A stretch of 64,000 nt of DNA. It comes from Siccirubricoccus soli (GTDB lineage: Bacteria; Pseudomonadota; Alphaproteobacteria; Acetobacterales; Acetobacteraceae). Of this stretch, positions 27,390 to 36,427 are shown piece by piece. The number at the start of each line of letters is the position of its first letter. Position 1 is the stretch's first letter. The translations under genes and the position numbers were made by a program. The stretch lies in contig NZ_JAMZIK010000009.1 of NCBI RefSeq assembly GCF_024178315.1, forward strand, positions 1 to 64,000. The letters run 5' to 3'. The notes below the pieces were generated by a model. That model saw nothing but the letters and a program-made list of their open reading frames with translations. It was not told the DNA's origin and did not search any database.

Positions 27390-28817
27390 ATGGGCCGCGC
27401 GCTCATCGGCCGCACCCTGCGGCGGCTGCGGCAGGAGAAGGGGCAGACCCAGCAGGCCCTGGCCAGCCGCCTCGGCATCTCCGCCAGCTACCTGAACCTC
27501 ATCGAGCACGACCAGCGCGCCGTCACCGCCAGCCTGCTGATCAAGCTGACCGAGGCGCTGCAGGTCGATCTCGCCACCCTCTCCGGCCGTGAGGAGAAGG
27601 CGCTGGAGACCGGGCTGCGGGAGGTGCTGTCCGACCCGCTGCTCGGCCTGGAGGAGGTGCCGGAGGCGGAGCTGGCGACGCTGGCCGGCAGCGCGCCCCA
27701 GGCGGCGCGCGCCATGCTCGCCCTCTACCGCGCCTGGCGCGTGGCGCGGGAGGATAGCGGCGGCATCGCCCTGCCCACCGGCCGCCGCCTGCTGCTGCCG
27801 ACGGAGGAGGCGCGCGACTTCTTCCATGACCGCGCCAACCACTTCCCCATGCTGGAGGCGGCAGCGGAGGCGCTGGCGGCGGAGATGCGTGTCAGCGCGC
27901 CGGCCGAGATGAACCACGCGGTGGCGCAAAGGCTGCGGGAGCGGCATGGCCTCCTCGTGACGGTCGGCCCGCTCGGCGGCACGCTCCGGCGCTTTGACCC
28001 GGCGGGGCGGCGGCTGGAGCTCTCCGAGACCCTGCCGCGCGAGAGCCGCGGCTTCCAGCTTGCCTTCCAGCTCATGCTGCTCGAGGCCGGGGAGGCGGTG
28101 CAGGCCGCCATGGCGGGGTTCGAGGCCACCAGCCAGGAGGCGGCGCAGCTCATCCGCATCGGGCTGCTGAACTACGCCGCCGGCGCACTGCTGATGCCCT
28201 ACGCCCCCTTCCTCGCCGCGGCGCAGGCGCTGCGGCACGACCTGGAAGCCCTTGCCGCCCGCTTCGGCGTCTCCTTCGAGCAGGTCTGCCACCGGCTGAC
28301 GACGCTGCAGCGGGAGGGCGCGCGCGGCATCCCCTTCTTCTTCCTGCGCGTCGATCCGGCGGGCAATGTGGACAAGCGCTTCTCCGCCGCCGGCTTCCCC
28401 TTCGCCCGCTTCGGCGGCTCCTGCCCCAAATGGATCGTGCATCACGCCTTCGCCACGCCCGGCACGCTGCGGGTGCAGGTGGCGCGGCTGCCGGATGGCG
28501 CCGGCTTCCTCTGCCTGGCGCGCAGCGTGCAGGCCCCGCCCGCGCGTTGGGGGGAGCCGCCGGCCGTCCATGTGGTGGCGATCGGCTGCGACCTCTCCCG
28601 TGCTCCGGAGCTGGTCTATGCGGAGGGGCTTGAGCTGGAGGCCGCCGCGGTCGGCATCGGGCTGTCCTGCCGGCTCTGCGACCGGGCGGAATGCCGTAGC
28701 CGAGCCTTCCCGCCGCTGGAACACCGGCTGGCGCTGGACCCGCTGGTGACGAGCGCGGCGCCCTGGCGTTTCGAGATGCGGGCGGGATCGGGCCGCGGCA
28801 CCACCCCGCTCCGCTGA
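27390..28817 (+). CDS. ScfR-type XRE regulator of acetate/short-chain acyl metabolism
   Basis: A 475-residue regulator. Residues 8-62 form an XRE helix-turn-helix (Q-Q-A-L-A-S-R-L-G-I-S-A-S-Y-L-N-L-I-E). The middle (about 140-300) is an IrrE/ImmA-like domain in which the usual H-E-x-x-H zinc site is not evident, so it probably senses rather than cleaves. The C-terminal domain contains P-K-W-I-V-H-H-A-F and paired Cys (L-S-C-R-L-C-D-R-A-E-C) and matches the DUF2083 region of short-chain fatty acyl regulators. Homologues of this type (RamB, ScfR, MccR-like) control isocitrate lyase or propionate genes with an acyl-CoA effector. Divergence from aceA supports that role. Confidence 0.88.
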   Translation: MGRALIGRTLRRLRQEKGQTQQALASRLGISASYLNLIEHDQRAVTASLLIKLTEALQVDLATLSGREEKALETGLREVLSDPLLGLEEVPEAELATLAGSAPQAARAMLALYRAWRVAREDSGGIALPTGRRLLLPTEEARDFFHDRANHFPMLEAAAEALAAEMRVSAPAEMNHAVAQRLRERHGLLVTVGPLGGTLRRFDPAGRRLELSETLPRESRGFQLAFQLMLLEAGEAVQAAMAGFEATSQEAAQLIRIGLLNYAAGALLMPYAPFLAAAQALRHDLEALAARFGVSFEQVCHRLTTLQREGARGIPFFFLRVDPAGNVDKRFSAAGFPFARFGGSCPKWIVHHAFATPGTLRVQVARLPDGAGFLCLARSVQAPPARWGEPPAVHVVAIGCDLSRAPELVYAEGLELEAAAVGIGLSCRLCDRAECRSRAFPPLEHRLALDPLVTSAAPWRFEMRAGSGRGTTPLR

Positions 28818-28927
28818 CCCGGCTTCCGGGCACGTCGGCCCGGGCCATGGTTACGGAAGGATACTCTGCTCCATGGAACCCCGGCGCCCCCCCGCGAGTC
28901 CAGCATCCGAAACCGCAAGGACCGTCC

Positions 28928-30751
28928 ATGCCCCTGCCTATCGAGGATTACGCCCTGATCGCCGATGGCCATACCGCCGCGCTGGTCGGCAAGGATGGCT
29001 CGATCGACTGGCTCTGCCTGCCCCGCTTCGACAGCGCCGCCTGCTTCGCCGCCCTGCTCGGCTCGCCGGAGAATGGCCGCTGGCACATTGCGCCGGAGGG
29101 GGAGGTGCTGGCCGTGCGCCGCCGCTACCGCCCCGGCACGCTGGTGCTGGAGACGGAGTTCGAGACCGCGGAGGGCACCGTCGCCATCATCGACTGCATG
29201 CCCCTGCGCAACGACGCCGCCGACCTGGTGCGGTTGGTGGAAGGCCGAAGCGGCCGCGTGCGCATGGCGATGGAGCTGGTCCTGCGATTCGACTACGGCT
29301 CCCTCATCCCCTGGGTGCATCGCGCGCCGGACGGCGCGCTGCTCGCCGTCTGCGGGCCGGACCAGGTGGCCCTCCGCACCCCGGCCACGCTGCATGGCGA
29401 AGGCTACAAGACCTGCGCGGAGTTCACCGTCGCGGCCGGGGAGGCGGTGCCCTTCCACTTGGTCTGGACGGAATCCCACAAGGCGCCCGGCCCGCCCGTC
29501 GATGCCCTCTGCGCCATCGCCACCACCGAGCATCACTGGTCCGACTGGCTGGCCGGCTGCCGCATCGCGGAGGAAAGCCCGCATCCGGAGATGCTGCGGC
29601 GGTCGCTGCTGACCCTGAAGGCGCTGACCTATGCGCCCACCGGCGGCATCGTCGCCGCCCCCACCACCTCCCTGCCGGAGACGCTGGGCGGCGACCGCAA
29701 CTGGGATTACCGGCTCTGCTGGCTGCGCGATGCGGCGCTGACGCTGCACGCCCTGGTCCGCGCCGGCCATCTCGGGGAGGCGGAGGCCTGGCGGAGCTGG
29801 CTGCTGCGCGCCGTCGCCGGCAGCGCCTCCCAGGTGCGCCCGCTCTACGGCCTGGCGGGGCAGCGCCGCACGCCGGAGATGATCCTGCCCTGGCTGCCAG
29901 GCTATGAGGGCGCCGCCCCCGTGCGCATCGGCAACGAGGCCAGCGCCCAATTGCAGCTCGACGTCTATGGCGAGGTGGTGGACGCCTTCTACACCGCCCG
30001 CCATGTCGGGCTGCGGCGGGACGGCCAGGCCTGGGCGATGACGCGGGAGATGCTGAACCACCTCATGCAGATCTGGCGGGAGCCGGATTCCGGCCTGTGG
30101 GAAGTGCGCGGGCCGCGCCGGCATTTCGTCCAGTCCAAGGTCATGGTCTGGGTCGCCTTCGACCGCGCCATCCGGGCCGCGGAGGAGTACGGGCTGGACG
30201 GCCCGCTCGAGACCTGGCGGGCGGTGCGGGCGGAGGTCCATGCCCAGGTCTGCGCCCAGGGCTTCGATGCCGGGCGCGGCAGCTTCACCCAGAGCTATGG
30301 CAGCCCCGCCCTCGATGCCTCCCTGCTGCGCATGCCGCTGGTCGGCTTCCTGCCGGCGGACGACCCGCGCATCGGCGGCACCGTGCGCGCCATCGAGGAG
30401 GAGCTGCTGGAGGACGGGCTGGTGCTGCGCTACCGCCCCGATCCCACGGTGGAAGGGCTGAAGCACCAGCGGGAGGGCACCTTCCTTGCCTGCACCGCCT
30501 GGCTGGGGGAGGTCTATGCGCTGCAGGGCCGCTGGGCGGAGGCGAATGCGGTGCTGGACCGGCTGATCGGCCTCGCCAACGATGTCGGCCTGCTGGCCGA
30601 GGAATACGACACGCATGCGGGGCGACAGGTGGGGAATTTCCCCCAGGCCTTCTCGCATCTCGGCCTGGTCGGCCTCGCCTTCGCCCTGGCCAACCACCCG
30701 GCGCGGGAGCGGGCGAAGGGCGAGACGACGCAGCCGGCGGCCCGCACCTGA
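28928..30751 (+). CDS. Glycoside hydrolase family 15 protein
   Basis: A 607-residue cytoplasmic enzyme. The N-terminal beta-sandwich starts I-E-D-Y-A-L-I-A-D-G-H-T-A-A-L-V and the (alpha/alpha)6 barrel holds W-D-Y-R-L-C-W-L-R-D-A near 260, E-P-D-S-G-L-W-E-V-R-G near 385 with the likely general acid, and E-E-Y-D-T-H-A-G-R-Q-V-G-N-F-P-Q-A near 555 with the likely base. The family covers glucoamylase, dextranase and trehalase activities; bacterial forms of this length often act on trehalose or small glucans. I chose the ATG at 28928, just before conserved sequence; an in-frame ATG at 28847 is less likely. No partner genes for trehalose synthesis are adjacent. Confidence 0.9.
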   Translation: MPLPIEDYALIADGHTAALVGKDGSIDWLCLPRFDSAACFAALLGSPENGRWHIAPEGEVLAVRRRYRPGTLVLETEFETAEGTVAIIDCMPLRNDAADLVRLVEGRSGRVRMAMELVLRFDYGSLIPWVHRAPDGALLAVCGPDQVALRTPATLHGEGYKTCAEFTVAAGEAVPFHLVWTESHKAPGPPVDALCAIATTEHHWSDWLAGCRIAEESPHPEMLRRSLLTLKALTYAPTGGIVAAPTTSLPETLGGDRNWDYRLCWLRDAALTLHALVRAGHLGEAEAWRSWLLRAVAGSASQVRPLYGLAGQRRTPEMILPWLPGYEGAAPVRIGNEASAQLQLDVYGEVVDAFYTARHVGLRRDGQAWAMTREMLNHLMQIWREPDSGLWEVRGPRRHFVQSKVMVWVAFDRAIRAAEEYGLDGPLETWRAVRAEVHAQVCAQGFDAGRGSFTQSYGSPALDASLLRMPLVGFLPADDPRIGGTVRAIEEELLEDGLVLRYRPDPTVEGLKHQREGTFLACTAWLGEVYALQGRWAEANAVLDRLIGLANDVGLLAEEYDTHAGRQVGNFPQAFSHLGLVGLAFALANHPARERAKGETTQPAART

Positions 30752-30779
30752 GGCCGGCCGCGCCGCGGCGCCGCGGCGG

Positions 30780-31352
30780 TCAGGCCGCCGGGTCGATCCT
30801 CGTGATCTTGGTGCCGTTCAGCGCCAGCGCGGCCATCAGCCCCTGCTGGTTGAAGGTGATGGCATAGACCGGCTCGGTGAGGGTGGTGGAGGAGGCATTG
30901 GCCTGCACCCCCTTGTCCAGCACCACCACGGAGGGGCCGGTGCCGATCTCCCATCCCTCGCGGCGGTTCAACTCGGAGAGCGCCGCCTCCCGCATGAAGA
31001 ACATGGCCAGCCCCGCCGCCTGCGCCCCGGCCAGGAAGCCGAGGGAGAGGCCGGCGATGGAGTAGTAGCCGGCGGTATGGCCGCCGCGCAGCAGCGCGCC
31101 CTCCCCGTACTGGCCGCCGACGATGAAGCCGCCACTGACGATGCGCGGGAAGACCAGCGTCGCCACCGCCTCCCGCAGCAGCGGGGCGGTGTTCGGCAGC
31201 TCCCGCAGCCGGATCATCGCCGCCTCGACATCGGCGTCGATCTCGCGCCGGGTGGCGGCAGCGGCGGGGCGGGGCAGGGCCGCCAGCGGGGCGGCGAAGG
31301 CGGCGCCCGCCAGCATCAGGCGGGCGAGGCTGCGGCGATGGGTAAGAATCAC
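30780..31352 (-). CDS. SYLF (YSC84) domain lipid-binding exported protein
   Basis: A 190-residue protein with a signal sequence (basic start, hydrophobic core to about residue 33, A-A-A cleavage) followed by a SYLF domain: A-T-L-V-F-P-R-I-V-S-G-G-F-I-V-G-G-Q-Y-G-E-G near 65-86, Y-Y-S-I-A-G-L-S-L-G-F-L-A-G near 95-110, and a C-terminal beta region. The eukaryotic domain binds phosphoinositides; in bacteria it is an envelope protein of unclear role. It is convergent with the GH15 gene and lies downstream of the dipeptide-type permease genes, but a 170-base gap makes it probably independent. Confidence 0.88.
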   Translation of the reverse strand: MILTHRRSLARLMLAGAAFAAPLAALPRPAAAATRREIDADVEAAMIRLRELPNTAPLLREAVATLVFPRIVSGGFIVGGQYGEGALLRGGHTAGYYSIAGLSLGFLAGAQAAGLAMFFMREAALSELNRREGWEIGTGPSVVVLDKGVQANASSTTLTEPVYAITFNQQGLMAALALNGTKITRIDPAA

Positions 31353-31525
31353 GGCATGGATTCCGAATTGGTTGCGGTGCGCGCCGGAACGTGCCGTTCA
31401 CGCCAGGGTTTCATTACGGCTCTCCGGCCTTCGCGTGGCGGTGCGGCAAGGCGCGCTACACCGCCAGGACATCGGCACGTCCCGCCCCACGGCGCCGCCC
31501 TGCGGCAGCACCGTGAAAGGAAGCG

Positions 31526-32437
31526 TCACCCCTTCACATCCATCGCCTGCCGCAACCCGTCGGCCAGCAGGTTGAAGCAGATGGAGGTGACGAAGATGCA
31601 GGCGCCGGGCAGCACCGCCACCCAGGGCTGAACGTAGATCGCGGTGCGCAAGGTGTTCAGCATCAGCCCCCATTCCGGCTCCGGCGGCTTGGTGCCGAGG
31701 CCGAGGAAGGAGAGGCCGGAGGCGATGATCATGCAGACCGAGATCAGCGAGGTGGAATAGACGAAGATCGGCCCCAGCACATTGCCCAGCACATGCACCC
31801 GGACGATGGTGAAGCCGGAGGCGCCGGAGGCCCGCGCCGCATCGACGAAGTCGAGGCTGCGCACGCCCTGGGTCACGCTCTCTGCCACCCGGATGATCTG
31901 CGGAATGAAGACCAGGGTCAGCGCCAGGATGGCGTTGAAGATGCCCGCCCCGAGCGCGCCGGAGATGGCGACGGCCAGCAGCACGGAGGGGAAGGCGTAG
32001 AAGACGTCCGTGGTGCGCATGATCAGCATGTTCACCTTGCCGCCGACATAGCCGGCGGTGACGCCGAGCGTGGTGCCGATGACGAAGGCGAAGACCACGG
32101 GGGTGATGCCCATGAACCAGGAGAGCCGCCCGCCATGGAGCAGCCGGGTCAGGATGTCCCGGCCCAGCTCATCCGTGCCCAGCGGGTAGTTCGGCGTGCC
32201 GATGGCCCGCAGGCGGCGGATCATGCTGCCCTGGTAGGGGTCGTGCGGCGCCAGCAGCGGGGCGAAGACGATGGCCAGCAGCATCAGCAGCAGGAGGCTG
32301 GCGCAGACGATCGTCACCGGGTCGCGCCGCAGGCGCTTCCAGACGCCGGCCCAGTAGCCGGCGGATTTCGCCTGGGCCTGCCGCGCCTGGACGGCGAGCT
32401 CGGCCTCGGCGGCGGAGGGGGTGGTGGCGGTGCTCAT
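31526..32437 (-). CDS. Dipeptide-type ABC permease (DppC family)
   Basis: A 303-residue permease with an N-terminal OppC/DppC helix and about six helices. It contains L-G-T-D-E-L-G-R-D-I-L-T-R near 88-100 (family signature), D-A-A-R-A-S-G-A-S-G near 200 (EAA-like loop), and G-L-S-F-L-G-L-G-T-K-P-P near 250. It partners with the DppB gene, whose stop lies 13 bases upstream of its start. No ATPase gene follows. Confidence 0.92.
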   Translation of the reverse strand: MSTATTPSAAEAELAVQARQAQAKSAGYWAGVWKRLRRDPVTIVCASLLLLMLLAIVFAPLLAPHDPYQGSMIRRLRAIGTPNYPLGTDELGRDILTRLLHGGRLSWFMGITPVVFAFVIGTTLGVTAGYVGGKVNMLIMRTTDVFYAFPSVLLAVAISGALGAGIFNAILALTLVFIPQIIRVAESVTQGVRSLDFVDAARASGASGFTIVRVHVLGNVLGPIFVYSTSLISVCMIIASGLSFLGLGTKPPEPEWGLMLNTLRTAIYVQPWVAVLPGACIFVTSICFNLLADGLRQAMDVKG

Positions 32438-32450
32438 GAAAACGCTCTCC

Positions 32451-33404
32451 TCAGGCCCGCTTGATTCGGGGGTCGAGCGCCGTCTGCATCAGATCGACGA
32501 TCAGGTTCAGCGCCACGAAGAACATGGCCAGCACCAGGATGGTCCCCTGCAGCACCGGCAGGTCCCGCTGGAAGATGGCGCTGTTCAGCAGCAGCCCGGT
32601 CCCGGGCCAGGAGAACACCGTCTCCACCAGGATGGAGCCGCCCATCAGGTAGCCGAGCTGCAGGCCCATCACGGCCAGCGCGTTCGGCGCGGCGTTCTTC
32701 ACCACATGCAGGAAGATGGCGCCGCGCGTCATGCCCTTGCCGCGCAGCGCAGTGATGAATTCCTGGTTCATGATCTCGGCGACCAGGCCGCGCACCGTCC
32801 GCGTCACGATGCCCATGGGGATGACGGAGAGCGTCACCATGGGCAGGATCAGGTGCTTCACATGGTCCCAGTCCCAGGACCAGTCGGAGGAGCCGCCCGG
32901 CCCCGCGCCCATCGCCGGCAGCCAGTTGAGCTGCACGGAGAAGATGACGACCATCACCATCCCGAGCCAGTAATGCGGCACCGAGACGCCGGCGACCGCG
33001 AGGCCGACCGCGCCGCGATCCACCGCCGAGCCGCGGAAGGTCCCCGCCAGCCCGCCCAGGATGCAGCCCAGCAGGAAGCCGAGCAGCGAGGCGCAGAAGG
33101 CCAGCATCAGCGTGTTGCCGATGGCGGTGGAAAGGTCCGACCAGACCGGCCGCCCGGTGGCCAGCGACCGGCCGAGATCCCCCTGCACCACCTTGTACAG
33201 CCACAGCCCGAACTGCATGGGCAGCGGCTTGTCCAGCCCGTAATCCTTCCGCACCTGCTCCACCACATCGGCCGGCGCATCCGGCGGAACGATGGCGTTG
33301 ATCGGATCGCCCGGCGCGATCTGCACCAGCATGAAGCAGACGAAGCCGACCGCGAGCGCGATGGGGATGGCGTAGAGCGCGCGGCGGAGCAGGTAGAGAA
33401 TCAT
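32451..33404 (-). CDS. Dipeptide-type ABC permease (DppB family)
   Basis: A 317-residue permease beginning M-I-L-Y-L-L-R-R-A-L-Y-A-I-P, typical of DppB, then P-G-D-P-I-N near 34. The EAA-like loop R-G-K-G-M-T-R-G-A-I near 212 and the E-T-V-F-S-W-P-G-T-G motif near 254 are also typical. The Met at 33404 follows an AAGGACCG site. It lies 47 bases after the binding-protein gene. Confidence 0.92.
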   Translation of the reverse strand: MILYLLRRALYAIPIALAVGFVCFMLVQIAPGDPINAIVPPDAPADVVEQVRKDYGLDKPLPMQFGLWLYKVVQGDLGRSLATGRPVWSDLSTAIGNTLMLAFCASLLGFLLGCILGGLAGTFRGSAVDRGAVGLAVAGVSVPHYWLGMVMVVIFSVQLNWLPAMGAGPGGSSDWSWDWDHVKHLILPMVTLSVIPMGIVTRTVRGLVAEIMNQEFITALRGKGMTRGAIFLHVVKNAAPNALAVMGLQLGYLMGGSILVETVFSWPGTGLLLNSAIFQRDLPVLQGTILVLAMFFVALNLIVDLMQTALDPRIKRA

Positions 33405-33451
33405 GCGGTCCTTCCTCAAATGGGGCGGGCCGCCGGCCCGCCCGGCAGGCG

Positions 33452-35068
33452 CTACTGGACGTAAGGCAGGCGGAGATCGACGAACCAACTCTGCGGCTGG
33501 ACATAGCCGCGGATGCGCGGGGTCATGGCGCGGGGCGAGACGTCATGCGCGATCCAGATGAATAGCGCCTCGTCCACCCCCGCGGCATGCAGCCGCGCCA
33601 GCGCCGCGTCGCGCGCCGCCGGGTCGAAGGTGTTGCGCGCCTCGCGGATCATCTGGTCGAATTTCGGGTCGTTGAAGAAGCCCCAATTGTTGCTCGTGGG
33701 CGGCGCCATCCGGCTGTCCCAGAAGCGCACCATGGCGAAGAAGGGGTCCATGGCGGCGAAGGAGACGTTGATGGCATGCGCCCCACGGGCGGACGGCGCG
33801 CTGCAGCCCTGGCGCCAATTGGTGAACAGCGTGTTCCAGTCCACCACGTCGAACTCGACGTTGACGCCGACCTCCTTCAGGTCCTGCTGCAGGAACTCGT
33901 TCATCGGCAGCGGCTGCATCTGGCCGGAGCCGCTGGCGCTGATCTGCACCTTGAGAGTCAGCGGCCGGCTCGGCCCGTAGCCGGCCTCGGCCAGCAGGCG
34001 CCGCGCCTCCGCCTTGTCCGTGCGGATCTGGAAGGAAGGGTTGCCCCACCAGGGATGGCCGGGCGCCACGGTGCCCACCGGCGCCGCCATGAAGCCGCCG
34101 AGGAGCTGCTTCATCCCCTCCCGGTCGATGGCGAGGTTCAGCGCCCGGCGCACCCGCACATCGGCCAGCGGGCTGCCCTGGACGAAGCAGGGCTGCCAGG
34201 GCCAGACATGCGGCTGCAGGTTCTGGGTGATGACCATGTTGCGGGCGCGGAGCTGCGGCACGGAATCCGGCGCCGGCGCCTCGATCCAGTCCACCTGGCC
34301 GGAAAGCAGGGCGGCGGTGCGGGCATTCGCCTCCGGGATCGGCAGCAGCACGATCCGCTCGGCCTTCGCCTTCTCGCCCCAGTAATTCTCGTTCCGCACC
34401 ATCTCCACTCGTTCCCGCGCGACGAAGCGGGTCAGGCGGAAGGGCCCGGTGCCGGCGGGGCTGGCGGCGAAGGCGTTCCACGCGGCCTCGGCATTCGGCG
34501 TCGCGGCGCGGTGCTTCTCCCACTGGGTGGGGGACGCCATGAAGAGGTTGGTCAGGTTGATCGGCAGCAGGCTGTCCGGCTCGCTGGTGATGAGCGCGAC
34601 GGTCAGGTCGTCGATCTTCTCCGCCCGGCGCAGCGCCGGCATGCGCGTCGCAGTCAGCCCCACCTGGCGCGGGTCGTAATGCGGCGCCTCGCGGTCCAGC
34701 ACCTTGCGGACGTTCCACACCACCGCATCGGCGTTGAAGGGGCTGCCGTCATGGAAGGTGACCCCGGGGCGGAGGCGGAACACCCAGCGCGTCTTGTCGG
34801 CCTCGTCCACCGCCCATTCCGTGGCGAGGCCGGGGATGATGACGGAGGGCTTGTCGGCCGAGGACAGGTCCCAGGCGGTCAGCGCGTCATAGAGCGGGAC
34901 GCCGGTGAAGCGGTTGCCCTCGAAGCCCTGGTCAGGCTGGCCGTGGGTCAGCGGGATGTCCGCCGCGGTCATGCCGATGCGGATGGTACCCTGCGCCGCG
35001 GCGGGGCCGGCGGCGAGCAGGGGCAGGCTGGCTAGGCAGGCAGCAAATATCGCGCGCCTGAGACTCAT
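33452..35068 (-). CDS. Dipeptide-type ABC substrate-binding protein (family 5)
   Basis: A 538-residue periplasmic binding protein. The signal peptide (M-S-L-R-R-A-I-F, hydrophobic core, cleavage after A-A-A-Q near 25) precedes the SBP-5 fold: F-R-L-R-P-G-V-T-F-H-D-G-S-P-F-N-A-D-A-V near 96-115 is diagnostic. The C-terminal half has R-R-A-L-N-L-A-I-D-R. Ligands of the family include peptides, nickel, glutathione and opines; the substrate here is not evident. It heads a three-gene operon with two permeases and no ATPase. Start at ATG 35068 is favoured by the signal peptide. Confidence 0.9.
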   Translation of the reverse strand: MSLRRAIFAACLASLPLLAAGPAAAQGTIRIGMTAADIPLTHGQPDQGFEGNRFTGVPLYDALTAWDLSSADKPSVIIPGLATEWAVDEADKTRWVFRLRPGVTFHDGSPFNADAVVWNVRKVLDREAPHYDPRQVGLTATRMPALRRAEKIDDLTVALITSEPDSLLPINLTNLFMASPTQWEKHRAATPNAEAAWNAFAASPAGTGPFRLTRFVARERVEMVRNENYWGEKAKAERIVLLPIPEANARTAALLSGQVDWIEAPAPDSVPQLRARNMVITQNLQPHVWPWQPCFVQGSPLADVRVRRALNLAIDREGMKQLLGGFMAAPVGTVAPGHPWWGNPSFQIRTDKAEARRLLAEAGYGPSRPLTLKVQISASGSGQMQPLPMNEFLQQDLKEVGVNVEFDVVDWNTLFTNWRQGCSAPSARGAHAINVSFAAMDPFFAMVRFWDSRMAPPTSNNWGFFNDPKFDQMIREARNTFDPAARDAALARLHAAGVDEALFIWIAHDVSPRAMTPRIRGYVQPQSWFVDLRLPYVQ

Positions 35069-35389
35069 GGCAGGGCGTCTCCCGGAAGACCTGGCTGTTG
35101 TGCCGTGTGCTGGCGGACGGGCCCGCGCCTCCCGGCGGGCCCGGGCAGGGTTTCGCAAGGCCTGTGCCAGCGCTGGCGGGCGGTTGTGGGGCGGATCGGG
35201 TAATGGGAGGCGGGATTTCTGCCCATTCCCGGTGCAGAATGCCCATGCCGGCAGCGGTGCCGCCTGGCCTCTCCCCGTGATCCTCCCGGCCGCGCACCGG
35301 CGGCGCCGCGATCGCGCCCCGGGCCGCGTCTTGTGGGGAAGTTCTTAAGGCCCGCCCAGCAGAATGCGCCGCAGGAGCATCACCGGCAT
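35069..35389. other. Divergent promoter region between dppA-like and motB
   Basis: About 320 bases separating leftward transporter genes from rightward motor genes. It must hold promoters in both directions; no consensus motif was certain. An AGGAG at 35373-35377 precedes the motB start. Confidence 0.4.
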
Positions 35390-36427
35390 ATGGCGGGCAA
35401 GGGCAGGCGGGACGGCGCGACCATCGTCGTCAAGAAGTACGAGGAAGGCGGGCACGGGCACCATGGCGGCGCCTGGAAGGTGGCCTATGCCGACTTCGTC
35501 ACCGCCATGATGGCCTTCTTCCTGCTGATGTGGCTGCTCAACGCCACTTCGGAGGAGCAGCGCCGGGGCCTGGCGGACTACTTCGCCCCCACCAACGTCC
35601 TCGGCCGCAGCACCAGCGGCTCCGGCGCCCCCTTCGGCGGCAATACCCCGAACGCCCCCGGGGAGATGTCCACCGACACCACCGTGTTGCGGGTGGAGCG
35701 CGGCCCGGCCCCCACCCGCATCGACCTGGACGAGGAGGAGGAGGCGGAGCAGGCGCCGCAATCCGGCCCCGGCGCCCCCACGGACCACCCCATCCCCGGC
35801 GAGGTCGGCCAGGGCTCGCAGGAGAGCCGGACCGCCCCCGGGGGCCCCGGCAGCACGGAGGGGAACCTTGGCGGCAGCCGGGCGGAGGGGATCACGGATG
35901 CCGAATTCCGCGCCGAGGCCGCGCGGCGCGAGGCTGCCGCCTTCGAGCAGGCGGCGGAGGAGCTGCGCGCCGCCATCCGGGACGACCCCGCCTTGGCCGA
36001 TCTCGCCCGCCAGCTCCGCATCGAGCAGGTGCCGGAAGGGCTGCGCATCCAGCTGCTGGACGCGGACCGCCAGCCCATGTTCCCGGTGGGCGGCGCCACG
36101 CCGAACGAGCGGGCGCGCGGCCTGATCCAGAAGGTGGCGCAGGTCGCCGCCCGGCTGCCCAATGCGCTCGCCATCTCCGGCCATACGGATGCCACGCCCT
36201 TCCGCGGCGGGGAGCGGAGCAATTGGGAGCTCTCCGCCGAGCGCGCCAACGCCGTGCGCCGCCTGCTGGTGGAAGGCGGCATCGGCGAAGCCCGGCTGCG
36301 CAGCGTCACCGGCAATGCCGACCGCGACCCGTTGATCCCCGACCAGCCCCAGGCCGCGGCCAATCGCCGCGTCGCCATCACCCTGCTGCGCGCCGCGCCG
36401 CTCACCGCCCCCCCGGGAGCCCCATGA
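35390..36427 (+). CDS. motB: Flagellar motor stator protein MotB
   Basis: A 345-residue stator protein. One helix near residues 30-52 (A-Y-A-D-F-V-T-A-M-M-A-F-F-L-L-M-W-L) carries the proton-binding Asp. A long disordered periplasmic segment rich in Glu, Gly and Pro (about 60-160) leads to an OmpA-like peptidoglycan-binding domain (about 210-335) with I-S-G-H-T-D-A-T-P-F and S-A-E-R-A-N-A-V-R-R. It anchors the stator to the wall. Its stop overlaps the motA start (ATGA). The Met at 35390 follows an AGGAG; a longer frame from 35333 adds non-homologous residues. Confidence 0.92.
   Translation: MAGKGRRDGATIVVKKYEEGGHGHHGGAWKVAYADFVTAMMAFFLLMWLLNATSEEQRRGLADYFAPTNVLGRSTSGSGAPFGGNTPNAPGEMSTDTTVLRVERGPAPTRIDLDEEEEAEQAPQSGPGAPTDHPIPGEVGQGSQESRTAPGGPGSTEGNLGGSRAEGITDAEFRAEAARREAAAFEQAAEELRAAIRDDPALADLARQLRIEQVPEGLRIQLLDADRQPMFPVGGATPNERARGLIQKVAQVAARLPNALAISGHTDATPFRGGERSNWELSAERANAVRRLLVEGGIGEARLRSVTGNADRDPLIPDQPQAAANRRVAITLLRAAPLTAPPGAP

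Noticed and set aside
28616-30697. A 693-codon reverse frame opposite the GH15 gene
   Set aside because: It is an antisense shadow typical of GC-rich coding DNA, with no domain, while the forward strand encodes a clear GH15 enzyme.
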